A DNA stretch of 64,000 nucleotides from Rhinopithecus roxellana (GCF_007565055.1 NC_044566.1:64789315-64853314), one strand, 5' to 3'. Numbered from the stretch's first letter, positions 12,007 to 25,468 are shown. Notes: a model not told the origin generated them from the letters alone. Made by a program: numbers and translations.

Positions 12007-15000
12007 ATGCCTACTTTTCCCCCCCATCTTTATCAATGTCCACACAGTGTTTGACATTTGGTATTGAACTGATCTGAGAAAATTTTCAGGAGGAAAAATG
12101 GAGTCATGGTGTGGATTTAGGAGTAGAGTTTTTAGTACCAATTAAAGTGTTTGGATGAGTATCACAGATTGTTTATTCATTCAATAAATTTTTATTGAAC
12201 ATTTTTGTCTCAGTCTGTGCATATAATAGTGAAGAAAATAGACAACTGTCCCTACCTTCTTTGAGGTTGAAGTCTAGCAGGTGGCAAAAGAAAAATTGGG
12301 AGAAGAAAGTACATAAATTCTTAGACAACTCCATTATACTAATGGGTCAGAGCAAGAATAGCCAGCAGGGAGGACGAGTAAATAGTCCAGCTGTTAATAG
12401 ACATTGGTAGAATATGTACCCTGCCTAGAGAGGAAAGAGAAGAAAGTTGGGATGGATGGATAGGAGTTAAGATATCCTACTGTGGACCAGCGAGTGGAAC
12501 AGGTTGGCGGAATGGGAGAAGACTTGTTTTCAACAATCAATACAAAATTTAGAACTAAAATCACGGTGTATGTTCTTTGTATTGATTGGCTATACCAAAT
12601 ACAATGGCGTTTGGTCTTGGTGGAACCCCAAGCAGTAAGAAGACCAGAGGACCTGGAAGTAAGTTTAAAACGCCTACCTGAGGTTTCTCCAGGAAAGTAG
12701 ACTTTTTCTAATTGAGTTTTAAATGAAGGCTACTGGTTTTATAAGTTACTGTATTTTTTCTCTCACGCCTTTCTTCCTTTGTTATACATTGAAGAAAAAA
12801 AACAGAACCAACACAAATGGGACAGGTTCACTGCTAGGAGCAACTCATCAGGAAATGATCAGAAGGGTCTTCTAGCAAAATATAACAACTAGAACTCATT
12901 GTTGATGTGATTATCCATATATAGTTTCTATAGGTGATCATTATATATACTTCTTCAGACATTGATGGTCTAGTTAATTCTTCCAGTAATTGAACTTTAA
13001 GATGACAGTGTGGCTAAGATTTGCAAAAGAAATAATTCAGTAAAAATTGTATGTGATGAAGGGGACACCTAATCCTCTCAGGTTTTGATACATTGGATAT
13101 ATTGTACCAACAGAGATTGAAAAACTCTTCTACAAATACTAGGAGGAGAAAAAGCATGTAATTGATAGTTTGAGACTTGGTATTTCATGTTAATAATCCC
13201 TGTTTATGAGTGGATAGTTTCTCAGGTACTGTGAGGAGTTCTTAAAGAGTTACCGGTTTCCCTCTGCCCTATCCTTTTTTCAGTTGCTTGTTTCCTTTAT
13301 CATGGTCTTTGCCCTCATATTTATTACGTTCAGTTGGATGGGTTATAGGAATTTAAAACACTACTTGTAAAATCGACATTGCTTTTTTGGATTGCTTTTA
13401 CATAGGGTGATTTCAAATGTTTTCTAAGAACAGACCAGATTAACATTTTTCTAAGTTATATGGTAGACATTACTCAGTTCCCGCATTTTGATTTTAGTCT
13501 CCGATTGTGAAATATGTCAGTTATATTCTTTTCAGCATCCTGGGCTCTGTATTTTATAGTAAGTACAAGTTAGGAAGAATGGGAATGCCACCAAGTCTGG
13601 GGACCTGACCTCTGCAAGAAGCATTATTTTTTCTTCTCTTCTTGACAAGAGGTGATGAAAACTTGGGATTATGTGTAATTCAGCATATGCAAAGGGTTTT
13701 TAAAATGTTCAAGTTGACGTTATGATACAATTTTGGTTAATAATCACATTGTAGTAGTATATATAGTCTTAAGTACTTTTGGAGCATAAATAAATGGAAT
13801 CAACTCTAGTTTCCCCGAACTCATTTTTTTTTCTGTGTAGCTAATCTAGTATGAAATATACATTCGATCACATACAATTTTCATGTGTGTTTTCCCCGTA
13901 TTCAGTGTCTTTCCCATTTCCTTAATTTTGCCTACTCATTATCATCCTGTTTTTATTTTGTTTTTGTCTTCACTCTAGGCTTCCCTCTGGAGGCCTGCCT
14001 TCTCCTGCTCCAGTCTGAACTGGCTGCTGTCTAGAGCAGCCGGAGCAGAACTGTGCCCTTCAGACCTCAGTGCTTCTCTGGGTTGGATGTGCTCTTGGCT
14101 GGATTAACATTAAATGAGCACTTGACAGCTCATGTTGACAGTTGACTATAAGTTTTCTGTTTGTTCTTTAATAGTTATTTTCCTTTGGCTAGTGCACACG
14201 CTGACACATAAAATAGCCTGGGTGCTAGTGTGGGAGTACTACAATGAGTTTCTTTTTTTTTTTTTTTAAGAGTTTATCGCATCATTAAAAGTAACATATA
14301 TTAAAATGCTAATTTAATGTGAATCTTTCTTTGATGCTATATAAACTAATAAGCAAACACTGTATTTGGTCAACAAAATGAATGGTTTCTAAACAATCCA
14401 TGGAGTCCATAAATGAATTGCAAGAGATTATGTCATTGTTGTATTTGTGAAGGGCCTGGATTGCTTGAGCTGAGTTAGTAGACGCTCAAGTCATAGATTA
14501 GGAATAACTGATTCTACAGTAGGTCTGGGTGGCGTGGAATATAAGCTCCGTCCAGCAAGGATTTGCTCCATGGAAGATAAACGCAGCCAGTGTCGGGTAG
14601 ATATGAGGTGCTCCTGTCTTCCAGCAACTCCAAACAACTGCTAAACATTAGAAGACAGCACATTAATTATGAAGCAATGCAGAAAAGATCTAAGGGAGAA
14701 AGAAAAGGATGATCAGCATCAATAATGGTAGTAGCACTTTTAATAGTCAGCTTGAGACTTGTCTTACATATGCATGAATTGAGAGGCAGGTGGAAGGAGA
14801 AATTCAAAAATACACAGTAGAAAATAAGTGTTGGAATCTTGTTCTCAAGAAAGCATGCATCTTGTTTTGATCAGCTTTTAGAGCATCGTGTGACAGGAGG
14901 GTATCTAGTATCCCGTTATCTGTAGGAATCACCTGCTATGTGTACAGTTCAGTAGTAGTGCTAGGTACACTTTGGTACCTTGACGGATTACACATGAAAT

Positions 15001-16045
15001 CTGTTGCCCAATGTCAGTGTGTTACGGGGAGTTTGGCAAAGAGAAATGCATGTAAGATACAATAATTGGGAAGGATTTTCATAGAATGCTCTTGTTTGGA
15101 GGTGGGAGGATTAGATGACCATTCAGAACAGAAGGGGAACTAGTGTCTATCTTAGTGAGTGTGTCCAGAGATTTGGGGAGGTAGAAATACCTAGGTATCA
15201 ATTTTAAATGAGCTGTGTCTGTTTTGGGGAGTAGATATGATCAGAGTGGGCCCCTGTGAGCAAAGGCTGACAGTTTTATAAATGTGCAGAGAGCTGGTAG
15301 GAACCCAAAACGAGGCTGGAAAACAAATCTGGAATCTTACTCTGTGATAAAGACCCATTAAAACAGGAGATTTTTGGCAAGAGAACGACAGTAGTCAGAT
15401 TGCTATTTCAGATACCTAGTGATTGGCAGCAGGATGCGTTGAATGGCCTTAACTGCAGGAAGCGAGAGCAGTTGAGATGTGGGATAGTGGGATGGAGAAG
15501 AAGGGCAGAAAGCAAGACGTGGGTTGATTATGATATAGTCACAACTGGGTGGTCAACTTAATATAGGGGATTTATGTGGACGAAAGAAGGCAAGGGTGAC
15601 AGGTTTGAAACAACCAAATGGCATTTATTTTGGTGCCGCTGAGAGGAGGAGGAGGAAGGGCAGATGGAAGGGTGGGGCCCTGTGCCATCTAGAAAGTGGG
15701 TTCAGCACAGGAAATCCTGATGCTTGGGGAAAAGATCTTGGCTAGAGAATTGTCAGTAAAGTAAGCAGCAATTGATAAACGAAAATATGAGACACAAAAC
15801 GTTTGCCAGTGTCAAATGTATATAGGTTAGGGGGCTGCGATGCCCTCAGTACATCCACAGAGAGTGATTTCGGTGTCCCCTGCAGGGCTTGGTGACTTTG
15901 AGTCTTGTACTGGAATACATGGAAACCGTTGAAGCTCCATAGAACACTGCAGTTGCATTGATGAGTTACAGAATCGCACATCCCAAAGAAATGGACATGT
16001 AACATATACTAAAGATGGCATTACTTTTTAATATTGATTTAAATT
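12007..16045. other. Intergenic DNA with faint L2-type remnants
   Basis: No gene found. The part at 12165-12290 ('ttcattcaataaatttttat') and stretches between 15100 and 15560 resemble ancient L2/MIR remnants. A T14-15 run sits at about 14252-14267. Open frames here look like chance. Confidence 0.4.
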
Positions 16046-16335
16046 TTTTGAGTTGGAGTTTTACTCTGTTGCCCAGGCTGGAGTGCAGTGGCACGATTTC
16101 GGCTCACCACAACCTCTGTCTCCCGGGTTCAAGCGATTCTCTCATCTCGATTTCCCAAGTAGCTGGGATTACAGGCGTGCACCACTATGCCCAGCTATTT
16201 TTTTTTCTATTTTTAGTAGAGATGGGGTTTCACCATGTTAGCCAGGCTGATCTCGAACTCCTGACCTCAGATGATCTGCCCACCTCAGCCTTCCAAAGTG
16301 CAGGGATTACAGGCATGAGCCACCGTGCCCAGCCC
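16046..16335 (-). repeat. Alu, - strand
   Basis: Reverse dimeric Alu from 'ttttgagttggagttttact' to 'caccgtgcccagcc'. AluS-like divergence. Confidence 0.9.
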
Positions 16336-17112
16336 TAAAGATGGCTTTATTCATGCTTGGTCAGTGGCCAACATGAGGAAATACAGAAACGCTAAGTGGA
16401 CTAACCCCGTTCTCTTATTCCTCAAACTTAAAAGTTACCTAAATGGGCCCTTCATTATAGCCATCATTCAGATCCTCCTTTGAGATCTAGAAATAATTTT
16501 TATTACATTATCGTACTTTAGAAAGAAGAATAAAAAACAGCCTTCAAATACTGTTTATACATAAACTATATTTTTGAAGTTTTTGAATAATAATGTGCAC
16601 CTGGCACACACAAATCAAGATACAAAGTGATGCAGAATGATAGTAAATTTCTCAGTATCATCTAACAGCCATCCAACTTCACTATCCAGGGGCAACCACT
16701 GTTACTAATGTCTGTCGTATCCTTCCAGAAGTTTCTGTAGTCATAGATATATTTGTATATATTCTTAATACATCCACATTTCTCAACTTTTTTTCATGAT
16801 CACTTCCTCCACAGAAGGCCTTTTAGACATTTTTTTTCTAATTGACCCCCCTTCGCTGAGATGTTGACAACCTGGATAACTGGATGATTGTAAGTCTGTC
16901 TGTGTAATCGGTGCTGCGTACATAAAAAGTACGAGTTTCGTCCTCTCCCTCCCCTAAGTAATTTTCTCCCCCTTGGGAGAGAGATTGCTCTGTTGAAAAT
17001 GCAAGATGTGGAGCAATGCCGTGGTAAGTAGTTGGGAGTTTTTTTCCCTGAATAAAAGGAATTCAGCAGAGAGACTTTGCCCAGGTCATGATACAATGTA
17101 GCCTCGCCACCG
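16336..17112. other. Intergenic DNA, nothing recognised
   Basis: No gene or named repeat seen. The 112-codon open frame at 16800-17138 (- strand) partly overlaps an Alu and shows no domain. Confidence 0.35.
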
Positions 17113-17395
17113 TCGAGACGGAGCCTTGCTCTTGTCACCAGGCTGGAGTGCAGTGGCGCAGTCTCGGCTCAGCTCAACCTCCGCCTCCTGGGTTCAAGTG
17201 ATTCTCCTGCCTCAGCCTCCCGAGTAGCTGGGATTACAGGCATGTGCCACCACAACCAGCTAATTTTGTGTTTTTAGTAGAGATGGGGTTTCTCCATGTT
17301 GGTCAGGCTGGTCTCAAACTCCTGACCTCAGGTGATCCGCCCACCTCGGCCTCCCAAAGTGCTGGGATTACAGGCGTGAGCCACCGCGCCCGGCC
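17113..17395 (-). repeat. Alu, - strand, lacking its A-tail
   Basis: Reverse Alu beginning abruptly at 'gagacggagccttgctcttg', with no T run before it, and ending 'ccaccgcgcccggcc'. The missing tail suggests a deletion or recombination at the edge. AluS-like. Confidence 0.9.
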
Positions 17396-20029
17396 AGCTT
17401 GTTTTTTTAGAAAGGAATTAGGTTAGCTACTTAATGGATAATTGACTGGAGGAGAGCGAGAATCAAAGCACTTAGATCAGTTAGGAGAGTTGAAAGAGGT
17501 GATGCTGGCTTTGTCTGCAAAGATCCCTATTGGCAGATACATATGTAAGGGGAGAGAGAATAAAATGCATATAGCGGTAATGGCCAAAAATAAAGCATGC
17601 CTGTGTATATTAATGACAAAAACTGCTGGATACAGTGCCTCCGAAGACATGTAAAGGGTGGTTGTCTATGGAACCCACAGCTGTAGGCAAGGAAACTGGG
17701 AAATGAGAAACTCAAGTCTGAGTTTTAACCTTGAGGTCATTGTAAGTTTTTTTGTTAGGGATTTGGGTGTATAAATAGATGACCACAGAAGGAAACTAAA
17801 ATGGTCAAAATTCCCTATTTATCTCACCCTCTTATTCCAGTCTCCTCTTGAGAAACTACTTATTGCCTGCTTGCTCTGCTCTTGCTGCTACACTAGTGGC
17901 GATTGTGCATTAGCATGTTAAATTATCTGGAGTTAAATTCCAGTGCTCGTTCTGTTAGATTGAATTATTGTTATCTAATACGCAATCTTCAGGCCTTCTG
18001 AGATGTTAAGGGAGACCTCCTTAAGGTGTGAATACCCTCCTTGAGGTGCTTCCTGTGCTTTTGTTGAATTAGTGAACAGGCCATTTGTCTAAGATAAACA
18101 AGTTATTAGCAGAATCAAAATAGGATTTCTTTATACCACATAGTTTTTCCTGAAATAATCACTGCAAAATTGTTGGGAGTGCTTTTAATGAGCCCTGATT
18201 ATGACTGAAAATTGGAAATAGTCTGTGTTCTAACAAAGGGACTGCAGGGAATTCTGAGGCTCACATGGTGCTTACGGATATGCTGTTAATGCCTTGCCAA
18301 GGGCCAAGGGCCGTGCTGGGCTGTGATGAGGCGCAGTGCCATGCAGCTTTGCTGAGGGAAGCGCCTGCATTTACAATGATGTGGAGGCAGGAAAAGTTTG
18401 CCATGGTAGATTTACAACTACATGTTATGCTTTTCTTACACTTTGTTTTTCTGTTACCTATTAATCTGGTCTATATAGTCTAAATTTCTCAAACTTTGTG
18501 GCAGCCAATAAATGAAATTTTGTACATTTACAAAATGTGAAAGATACTTTTTAAACTTGCCTTCTGTTTTTTAGACTTCAGTCGCTTTTTAGAAGATGTA
18601 TTGTCATTCTATGTTAACGCAAACCATTAAAACATGTAATGATCCTAATGTATTTTCATGTAAATACAGTTATTGGATACACTTCTAATTCAGAAGTAGT
18701 GTTCCCCAGTGAGGAGTTCATGCCAGATGGGACAGCAGAAGAAAGGATCCTGACTGAGGCTGGTCATCAGACCTTGTCATGGATTTGGGTTAGCACCTGT
18801 TTCCCCTGCATTTAAACAGATGATTAGCACATAACACTGCACTGATATTTGAGTAATTACCCCGAACACAACATTTTGGTATTATTTAATGCACATGAAT
18901 ATGTAATGGATTCTGCAAGAAATATTTTTCCTAATTTGATTTACATGTTATCTTCAAAGTAAGTAACAGTAAGGTGCTATTTTTAAATGGTTTTACGTAT
19001 GTGGTGTAAAATAAACTATTGAATATTATTTGACAATTTGTTTCCAGCGGCTTTTCATGATATATGAACATGATTGATACATTAAATAAGTAACATTGGG
19101 ATTCTTGGCTGTGGCAGTAATTTACTTGAAATATTGATCTTTTAAAGAAAATAGTGGAGACTGCTCAGGTAAGTTCATAATAATTTCTTGAACTAAAAAA
19201 TGCCATTTATTGTTACTATAGTCCAGCATGGTTTTAAAAACTTACCTTGATTATGCAGTGATCAATGGTAGTTTTTCTCGTGACTGTTTTGGTTTTGTTT
19301 TTTCTATTATGCTTGAGAAATTCATGTGATCACAAGAAGATAATTCTGGATTTTGTTTTTGAGATGCCTTTGTAGGGATTTGGGGACAAAATTAAGGTTG
19401 AAAATTTTCAGTGACATGTTTTACTTCCTAACTAGCACTTGCCTCACTACAGTTGCCTTGCAGGTAAAGCAGACAGGTATTTTAAGATCCATTTCAATCT
19501 TTTCTCTAGAATTTGGTATTTTGCAAGTCTGGACACTCAAAATGGAGTTAATTTTTCCTTTGAGGTCATTAATTATGTTTGATAAAATCATCAAATTGTA
19601 CTTTATTGAACTATGAGTCTTTGCTGAACTTCACATTTCTTTGATAACTTACAGGAAACATTACCATATAATCTTAAGAGGAAAAGATGGCATATATACA
19701 TATATATTTTTTTTTCCTGAAAAAGTTAACATTCTAACTGGAATGTTTAATTTTTCTTTAATATTTATCTAAACGTCAGTGTTATTTTAATATTTAGAAA
19801 TGATTCCTGTGTTTGAACGTGGCCTTATTTTAGGTATTTATTTCTCAACGTTGAGTTGCTACATGAACTTACAAATAATTTTCTCTTTAAGAAAATGTAA
19901 AATTTTGCTTTTTAAAATTTAGGGTTAGCCTGTCAGTTATTCATACTTTTTGAATTTTGTTCAGTGTGACTCAGTTTTCAGAAACTTGAGGTCTTATGAG
20001 CTCCTTTGTAGTCAATCCGTCCTATGTCA
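17396..20029. other. AT-rich intergenic DNA, nothing recognised
   Basis: No conserved coding frame or RNA gene seen. Open frames at 17442, 18265 and 19353 lack recognisable domains. Confidence 0.35.
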
Positions 20030-20996
20030 GAGGATGTCACTGTCGTGTATGGATCACCAATGATAAATCCGTTTTAGAATTTCATAGAAATGGAGTGGTA
20101 GAGTATGGACTCTTTTTTTCTCTCCAGCTTCTTCCACTTCACCTAATGTTTTGGAAATTCATCTGTGTTGCTGCATCTGTCAGTACTTGGTTCTCATTCT
20201 GCTCAATGACGTGTCATTCAATGAATATGTCACATTTTGTTTTTCTAGTTTTCTGTTGATATGCTCTTGGGGCAGTTTTCATTTTGGGGCTATTGTGAAT
20301 AAAGCTGCTGTGAACACTCTGGTACAGGTCATCGTGCATTCATTTCTTGTGGGGAAAATTCCTAGGTTCAGTATTGCTGAGTAGAGAGGAGCTTATGTTT
20401 CTTAGTAATGGGCAGTTTCTTTCTTTCTTTCTTTCTGTTTTGAGACAGGATATCACTCTGTCACCCAGGCTGTAGTACAGTAGTACGATCATAGCTCACT
20501 GCAGCCCTGAGCTTCTGGGTGTAAACCATCCTCCAGCCTCAGCCTCCCGAGTAGCTGGGCATACAGGCGTGTGCCACTGCATCTGGCTAATTTTTTTTTT
20601 TCAGTGAGAGACAGGGTCTCTTGCTATGTTACCCAGGTTGGTCTTGAACTCTTGGGCTCAAGTGATTCTCCCACCTCGGACTCCCAGAGTGCTGGGATTA
20701 CACTTGTGAGCCACGCTGTCAGTCTAGGGCAGGTTCTATTAATATGTTTCTTAGAAACTGCCAAGTAATTTTCTAAAGGGCCTGTCCTGTTTTCTTTTCC
20801 CGTGAGCGATGTGTAAGATTTCTGTTCCTCTGCGTCCTTGACAACACTCCATATTGTCAGTCATGTTAATTTTAGCCATTTTGGTGAATATGTCTCATTG
20901 TGGTTTTAATTTGCTTTTCCTCATAACTTGTTTTAGTGAACCTGACATTGTGAACATTTTCCAATAACTTCTGATGTTGAGTACCCTTTGTATACT

Positions 20997-20998
<2 letters not shown>
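20030..20998 (-). mobile_element. Old LINE-1 (L1M type) 3' part, interrupted by an Alu
   Basis: Reading the + strand, 'gctattgtgaataaagctgc', 'agaaactgccaagtaatttt' and 'ctcattgtggttttaatttg' follow the order of reverse-oriented mammalian L1M 3' sequence. It resumes on both sides of the Alu at 20418-20725. Diverged; the left limit is approximate. Confidence 0.75.
20418..20725 (-). repeat. Alu, - strand, with TTTC tail repeat
   Basis: Reverse Alu with a (TTTC)n tail, then 'gagacaggatatcactctgt' to 'gtgagccacgctgtcag'. Inserted in the old L1 around it. Confidence 0.88.

Positions 20999-21034
<36 letters not shown>
20999..21034. repeat. Poly(T) tract of about 36
   Basis: An uninterrupted T run at the edge of the L1M match. 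It may be the tail of a lost reverse retroposon. No Alu body follows. Confidence 0.9.
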
Positions 21035-21036
<2 letters not shown>

Positions 21037-21395
21037 CATTCAGCCACCTGCTTTGTAAAGTATTCCTGCTTTTTCTTTGATCACCGTACACCCATATTGC
21101 TATTTAACTGGCTTTTGTGGTTTCATTGCCATTTGATGTTAAAACTCGTTGACCTATGTATAATCTGTGAATGTAAAAATGAGTTTAAGCATAGATAGCT
21201 TTATTAGAATTCTGAGAAGCCAGATGATATTGGGAATCCAGAATTGAATGTTCATATTACAGATTTTTGCTTCTTACAAAATATCAGCTGAAAGATGGAA
21301 CTTTTGTATTAAAACATCATCCAGTTAGTTGTCCAATTAACTGAAATTATATTTTAATATGTTAAATAATTTGTTCATCTATTGAAGTTCTATTA

Positions 21396-21791
21396 CATCA
21401 GAAAGTAGGATGACCTTGTGGGTCTGTTCATCAGAAAGTAGGATGACCTTGTGGGTCTGTTCATCAGAAAGTAGGATGACCTTGTGGGTCTGTTCATCAG
21501 AAAGTAGGATGACCTTGTGGGTCTGTTCATCAGAAAGTAGGATGACCTTGTGGGTCTGTTCATCAGAAAGTAGGATGACCTTGTGGGTCTGTTCATCAGA
21601 AAGTAGGATGACCTTGTGGGTCTGTTCATCAGAAAGTAGGATGACCTTGTGGGTCTGTTCATCAGAAAGTAGGATGACCTTGTGGGTCTGTTCATCAGAA
21701 AGTAGTATGACCTTGTGGGTCTGTTCATCAGAAAGTAGGATGACCTTGTGGGTCTGTTCATCAGAAAGTAGGATGACCTTGTGGGTCTGGT
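21396..21791. repeat. 33-bp minisatellite, 12 copies
   Basis: Twelve head-to-tail copies of a 33-bp unit that starts 'catcagaaagtaggatgacc' and ends 'ttgtgggtctgtt'. Ten of the twelve look identical. Copy 10 has one G-to-T change (agtagtatgacc), and copy 12 diverges only in its last bases. Because 33 is a multiple of three and the unit lacks stops in some frames, long repetitive open frames appear on both strands; these are artefacts, not genes. Such uniformity points to recent expansion, and the copy number is probably variable. Confidence 0.97.
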
Positions 21792-22654
21792 GTCAGGTTC
21801 TTTCATGTTTGTTGCTTTCATAGGCGTTTTCTCAAGTTTTCTTGGAAAATGTTGGCTTTTGAATTTTTTGCCTTATTCTTTTGCTATATCATTCACTGAG
21901 TCTTCTCTGTTTCTTTATACTCTGTTGAAAATACATTCTTTGTTGCTTAAAGAGAATCTTCCAGTTAACACTAGAATAGAACAGCTTTGGTGAAAGGTAA
22001 CACTGTATATTTTGACAGCTATGAATTGCTTGTAATAGCATTTAGTTTATTTATTGCTTTAGCAGCCAGTGTTGTGATCTGTACCTTTGTCATAAAGGCA
22101 AAGGATCATAATTCAGTTGTAAACACTCCCCTGTATAAGATTTCTCTGGTGGTTATGTTAGATAACATGGAAATCCCTACCCCTCCAAAATCTGCAGACT
22201 TCAGAGCATACCTTTCTCCAAAGGGAAACCCTGCTGTTGAACAGTGAACATGCTGGTTAAAAGAATGCTGGTCCCTGTGGCTCAGCATAACAGGTGTCTG
22301 CCTCACAGGAAATCCTTGCCTTTTAGGCATCTTTCAACATGCCATTGTTAAAATCCTGTTTCTTCAAGTTTTACAATTCATATATGTTGTAATTTGAACA
22401 GCTCAGCCTTGATGCTCATTAGGTCATCTATTATCTGTATTTTATACATTCATTCCTTAGGACTTCTGTTATATATAATTTATATATTATGTAATATATA
22501 ACATGTAATACATGAATAATAGTAGACCTTGTGTCTTCAGGGAAAAGAGTATCTTCTTTTACTCAAAGGCTGGGAGAATGTTACATCCATTATTACATAG
22601 TTTACCATGCTCAAAAGAATAGGGCTTCTGTATTTAAAAATATCTTTACATTTT
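21792..22654. other. Intergenic DNA, nothing recognised
   Basis: Includes an AT-dinucleotide-rich patch at 22470-22515. The 86-codon frame at 21987-22247 has no family resemblance that I recognise. Confidence 0.35.
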
Positions 22655-22972
22655 ATTTTATTCTTTGTTAGAGATAGATTCTCACTCCGTCACCCAGGCT
22701 GGAGTGAGTGGCATGATCATAGCTCACTGCAGCCTTGAGCTCCTGGGCTCAAGTGATTCTCCCATCTCAGTCTCCCTAGTAGCCAGGACGACCTGTGTGT
22801 GCCACCACACTCAGCTAATTTTTACATTTTTTGTAGAGTCATCTCGCTGTGTTGCCACACTGGTCTCAAACTCCTGGCCTCAAGCAGTCCTCCTGTGTCA
22901 AATTCCCAGTCCTCCTGTGTCAACTTCCCAAAGTGCTGGGATTACAGGCGTGAGCCACTGTGCACAGTCTTG
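22655..22972 (-). repeat. Alu, - strand, with small internal duplication
   Basis: Reverse Alu from 'gagatagattctcactccgt' to 'gtgagccactgtgcacag'. Near 22889-22925 the phrase 'cagtcctcctgtgtcaa' occurs twice in tandem, a small internal duplication. Confidence 0.88.
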
Positions 22973-23581
22973 TATTTGAATGTTTTATTCTTTAAGTCAT
23001 AGAAAAGTATGTGTGGTATTGACTGTTTACATTTCCGACTATATGAAAAATGTCTATTCAATCTTACAGGGTGGTTAGAGGGGCCTTTTTTCACTCGCTC
23101 TTGTTCAGATGTTTTGGCATGAGGATAAAATCCGCCGTTAATGTGTGTGCAGTTCTTAGTGACCCAATTTTATTCTGAAATTAAAGACAGACCTGTGTTC
23201 AAGGTGGTGTCATATAGTTGTTACAGTTATACTTTTAGGATTTCACTTAAAGGAGACCTTTTAATTTGATTATTGGTTTTTTTTTTCTTTCATATTTGGC
23301 AGTATCACTTTGATGGAGATGCTGTTCTTCAGAATGAGGAAATATTAAGTGCTGTCTTTGTCTTAGCTTTCTAGGACTTCACATATTTTGAAATCCATGA
23401 GTATCATTGAATAGATGTACTTGTGTAGTAGCTCATTGTGATGGTTTTATTAGGGTTGATTACAATGCAATGTACCATCAGCCTTGTCACTTTTTTTGTA
23501 AGACTAAACAGAATTCTAGTACTTTTCAAATTTTGAATACAAGTAATAAGAAAAAATTACCCTTTTAAAAATTAAATATCG
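22973..23581. other. Intergenic DNA, nothing recognised
   Basis: AT-rich, with no coding, RNA or repeat feature that I can name. Confidence 0.35.
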
Positions 23582-23892
23582 GGCCGGGCGTGGTGACTCA
23601 CACCTATAATCCCAGCACTTTGGGAGGCAGAGGCTGGTGGATCACCTAAGGTCAGGAGTTCGAGACGAGCCTAGCCAACATGGTGAAACCCCATCTCTAC
23701 TAAAAATACAAAAATTAGCCGGGCGTGGTAGCATGTACCTATAGTCCCAGCTATGTGGGCGGCTGAGGCAGGAGGATCATTTGAACCCGGGAGGTGAAAG
23801 TTGCAGTGAGCTGAGAACACCCCACTGTACTCCAGCCTGGGTGACAGAATGAGACTCCATTTCAATAAATAAATCAATAAAAATTTAAAAAT
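23582..23892 (+). repeat. Alu, + strand (first of a tandem pair)
   Basis: Starts 'gggccgggcgtggtgactca' and ends in an A-rich tail 'aataaataaatcaataaaaa'. AluS-like. Confidence 0.92.
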
Positions 23893-24210
23893 TGGCTGGG
23901 CGTGGTGGCTCACGCCTGTAATCCCAGCCCTTTGGGAGGCCGAGGCGGGTGGATCACAAGGTCAGGAGATTGAGACCATCCTGGCTAACACGGTGAAACC
24001 CCGTCTCTACTAAAAATACAAAAAAATTAGCTGGGCGTTGTGGTGGGTGCCTGTAGTCCCAGCTACTGGGGAGGCTGAGACAGGAGAATGGCGTGAACCC
24101 AGGAGGTGGAGTTTGCAGTGAGCAGAGATCGCGCCACTGCACTCCAGCCTGTGCAATAGAGTGAGACTCTGTCTCAAAAAAAAAAAAAAAGAAAAAGGAA
24201 AATTAAAAAA
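23893..24210 (+). repeat. Alu, + strand (second of a tandem pair)
   Basis: Starts 'ttggctgggcgtggtggctc', directly in the A-tail of the preceding Alu, and has its own A-tail. It is less diverged (AluY-like 'gtcaggagattgagaccatc'), so it probably inserted into the tail of the first. Confidence 0.92.
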
Positions 24211-24705
24211 TTGAAATTAAATATTGACAACTAAAACTTTGCTAAATTCTGGAAATTACTTTTCTAGGTTTTAGTAATGGTTTATAAATTGAGTATTCAC
24301 ATATTTGAGAAGCTGAGAATGCTTAAAGTTTTTAGTAATCCTGATGTTATTGAGAAGGATTAAGTGATACTGTTGTCCAGTTTGGTTGATGGTTCTGTTT
24401 ATTTTTCTTGTCAGCCTTTACTGTACCAAAGGCATAAATAGTTGTTCCTCCATTTCCTGGGAGGTTGCTTCTGCCCCCCTGAATATCAAAATCTGCAGAT
24501 CCTGAAGTTTCTGATATAAAATACTGTAGTATTTCATATATCCCATGCACATCCTCTTGTATGCTTTAAATTACATGTTACTTATAATACCCCATACAGT
24601 GTCAATGCTATGCAGTTATATTGTTTAGGGAATAAAGACAAGGAACAAAGTCTATATGTGTTCAGTATAGACACAACCACTGGAGGCCTAACTACATTTT
24701 CTTTT
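24211..24705. other. Intergenic DNA, nothing recognised
   Basis: No feature supported between two Alus. Confidence 0.35.
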
Positions 24706-25011
24706 CTTTCTTTCTTTTTTTTTTGAGAAAGGGTCTTGCTCTGTAGCCCACGGTGGAGTGCAGTGGTGTGATCTCAGCTCACTTCAACTTCCATCGACAT
24801 CGTGGGCTCAAACGATCCTCCTGCTTCAGCCTGCCAATTATGTGGGACAACAGGCATGTACCACCACGTGTGGCCAATTTTTGTATTTTTTTGTAGAGAC
24901 GGGACTTTGCCATGTTGTCCAGGCTGTTCTCAAACTCCTGGACTCAAGTGATCTGCCCACCTCAGCCTCCCAAAGTGCTGGGATTACAGGCGTGAGCCAC
25001 CGTGCCTGGCT
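24706..25011 (-). repeat. Alu, - strand
   Basis: Reverse Alu with a T-rich tail, 'gagaaagggtcttgctctgt' to 'gccaccgtgcctggc'. Diverged (AluJ or AluS). Confidence 0.9.
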
Positions 25012-25170
25012 TCTAACTGCATTTTCAATTCACGGTTGAGTATAAGAATACAGAGTCTATAAATTCAGAGCTTGCATACAGGAGTAGATAGAATGCCAAG
25101 TGCTGGTGGAAATATATAAAAAATAATTTTTTGTTCATTTATGCCATACCTTGTTTTAAAAAATTCTTAC

Positions 25171-25468
25171 AGGCCAGGCATGTTGGCTCACACCTGTATT
25201 ACTAGCACTTTGGGAAGCCAAGGCTGGAGGATTGCCTGGCTTAGGAGTTCCATATGAGCCTGGACAACATGGCAAAATCACATCTCTACAAAAAAATACA
25301 ACTACTAGCTGGGTGTGGTGGTGTGCACCTGTAGTCTCAGCTACCTGGGAGGCTGAGGCAGGAGGATTGCTTGAGCCTGGGAAGATGAGGCTACAGTGAG
25401 CCATGTTCATGCCACTGGTACTCTAGCCTGGGTGACAAAGCAAGACCCTCTCTCAAAACAAAAAAACT
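25171..25468 (+). repeat. Alu, + strand
   Basis: Starts 'aggccaggcatgttggctca', ends 'tctcaaaacaaaaaaactc'. Diverged, AluJ-like ('cctggacaacatggcaaaat'). Confidence 0.9.

Noticed and set aside
21396..21791. CRISPR-like repeat array
   Set aside because: The repeats are contiguous with no spacers, and the DNA is clearly primate.
21393..21823. 142- and 137-codon open frames with 11-residue repeats on opposite strands
   Set aside because: They arise only because a stop-free 33-bp minisatellite unit keeps both strands open. No start context, splice sites or homology; not genes.
21987..22247. 86-codon + frame with a hydrophobic segment
   Set aside because: No recognisable family, no splice signals and AT-rich surroundings; length is within chance expectation.
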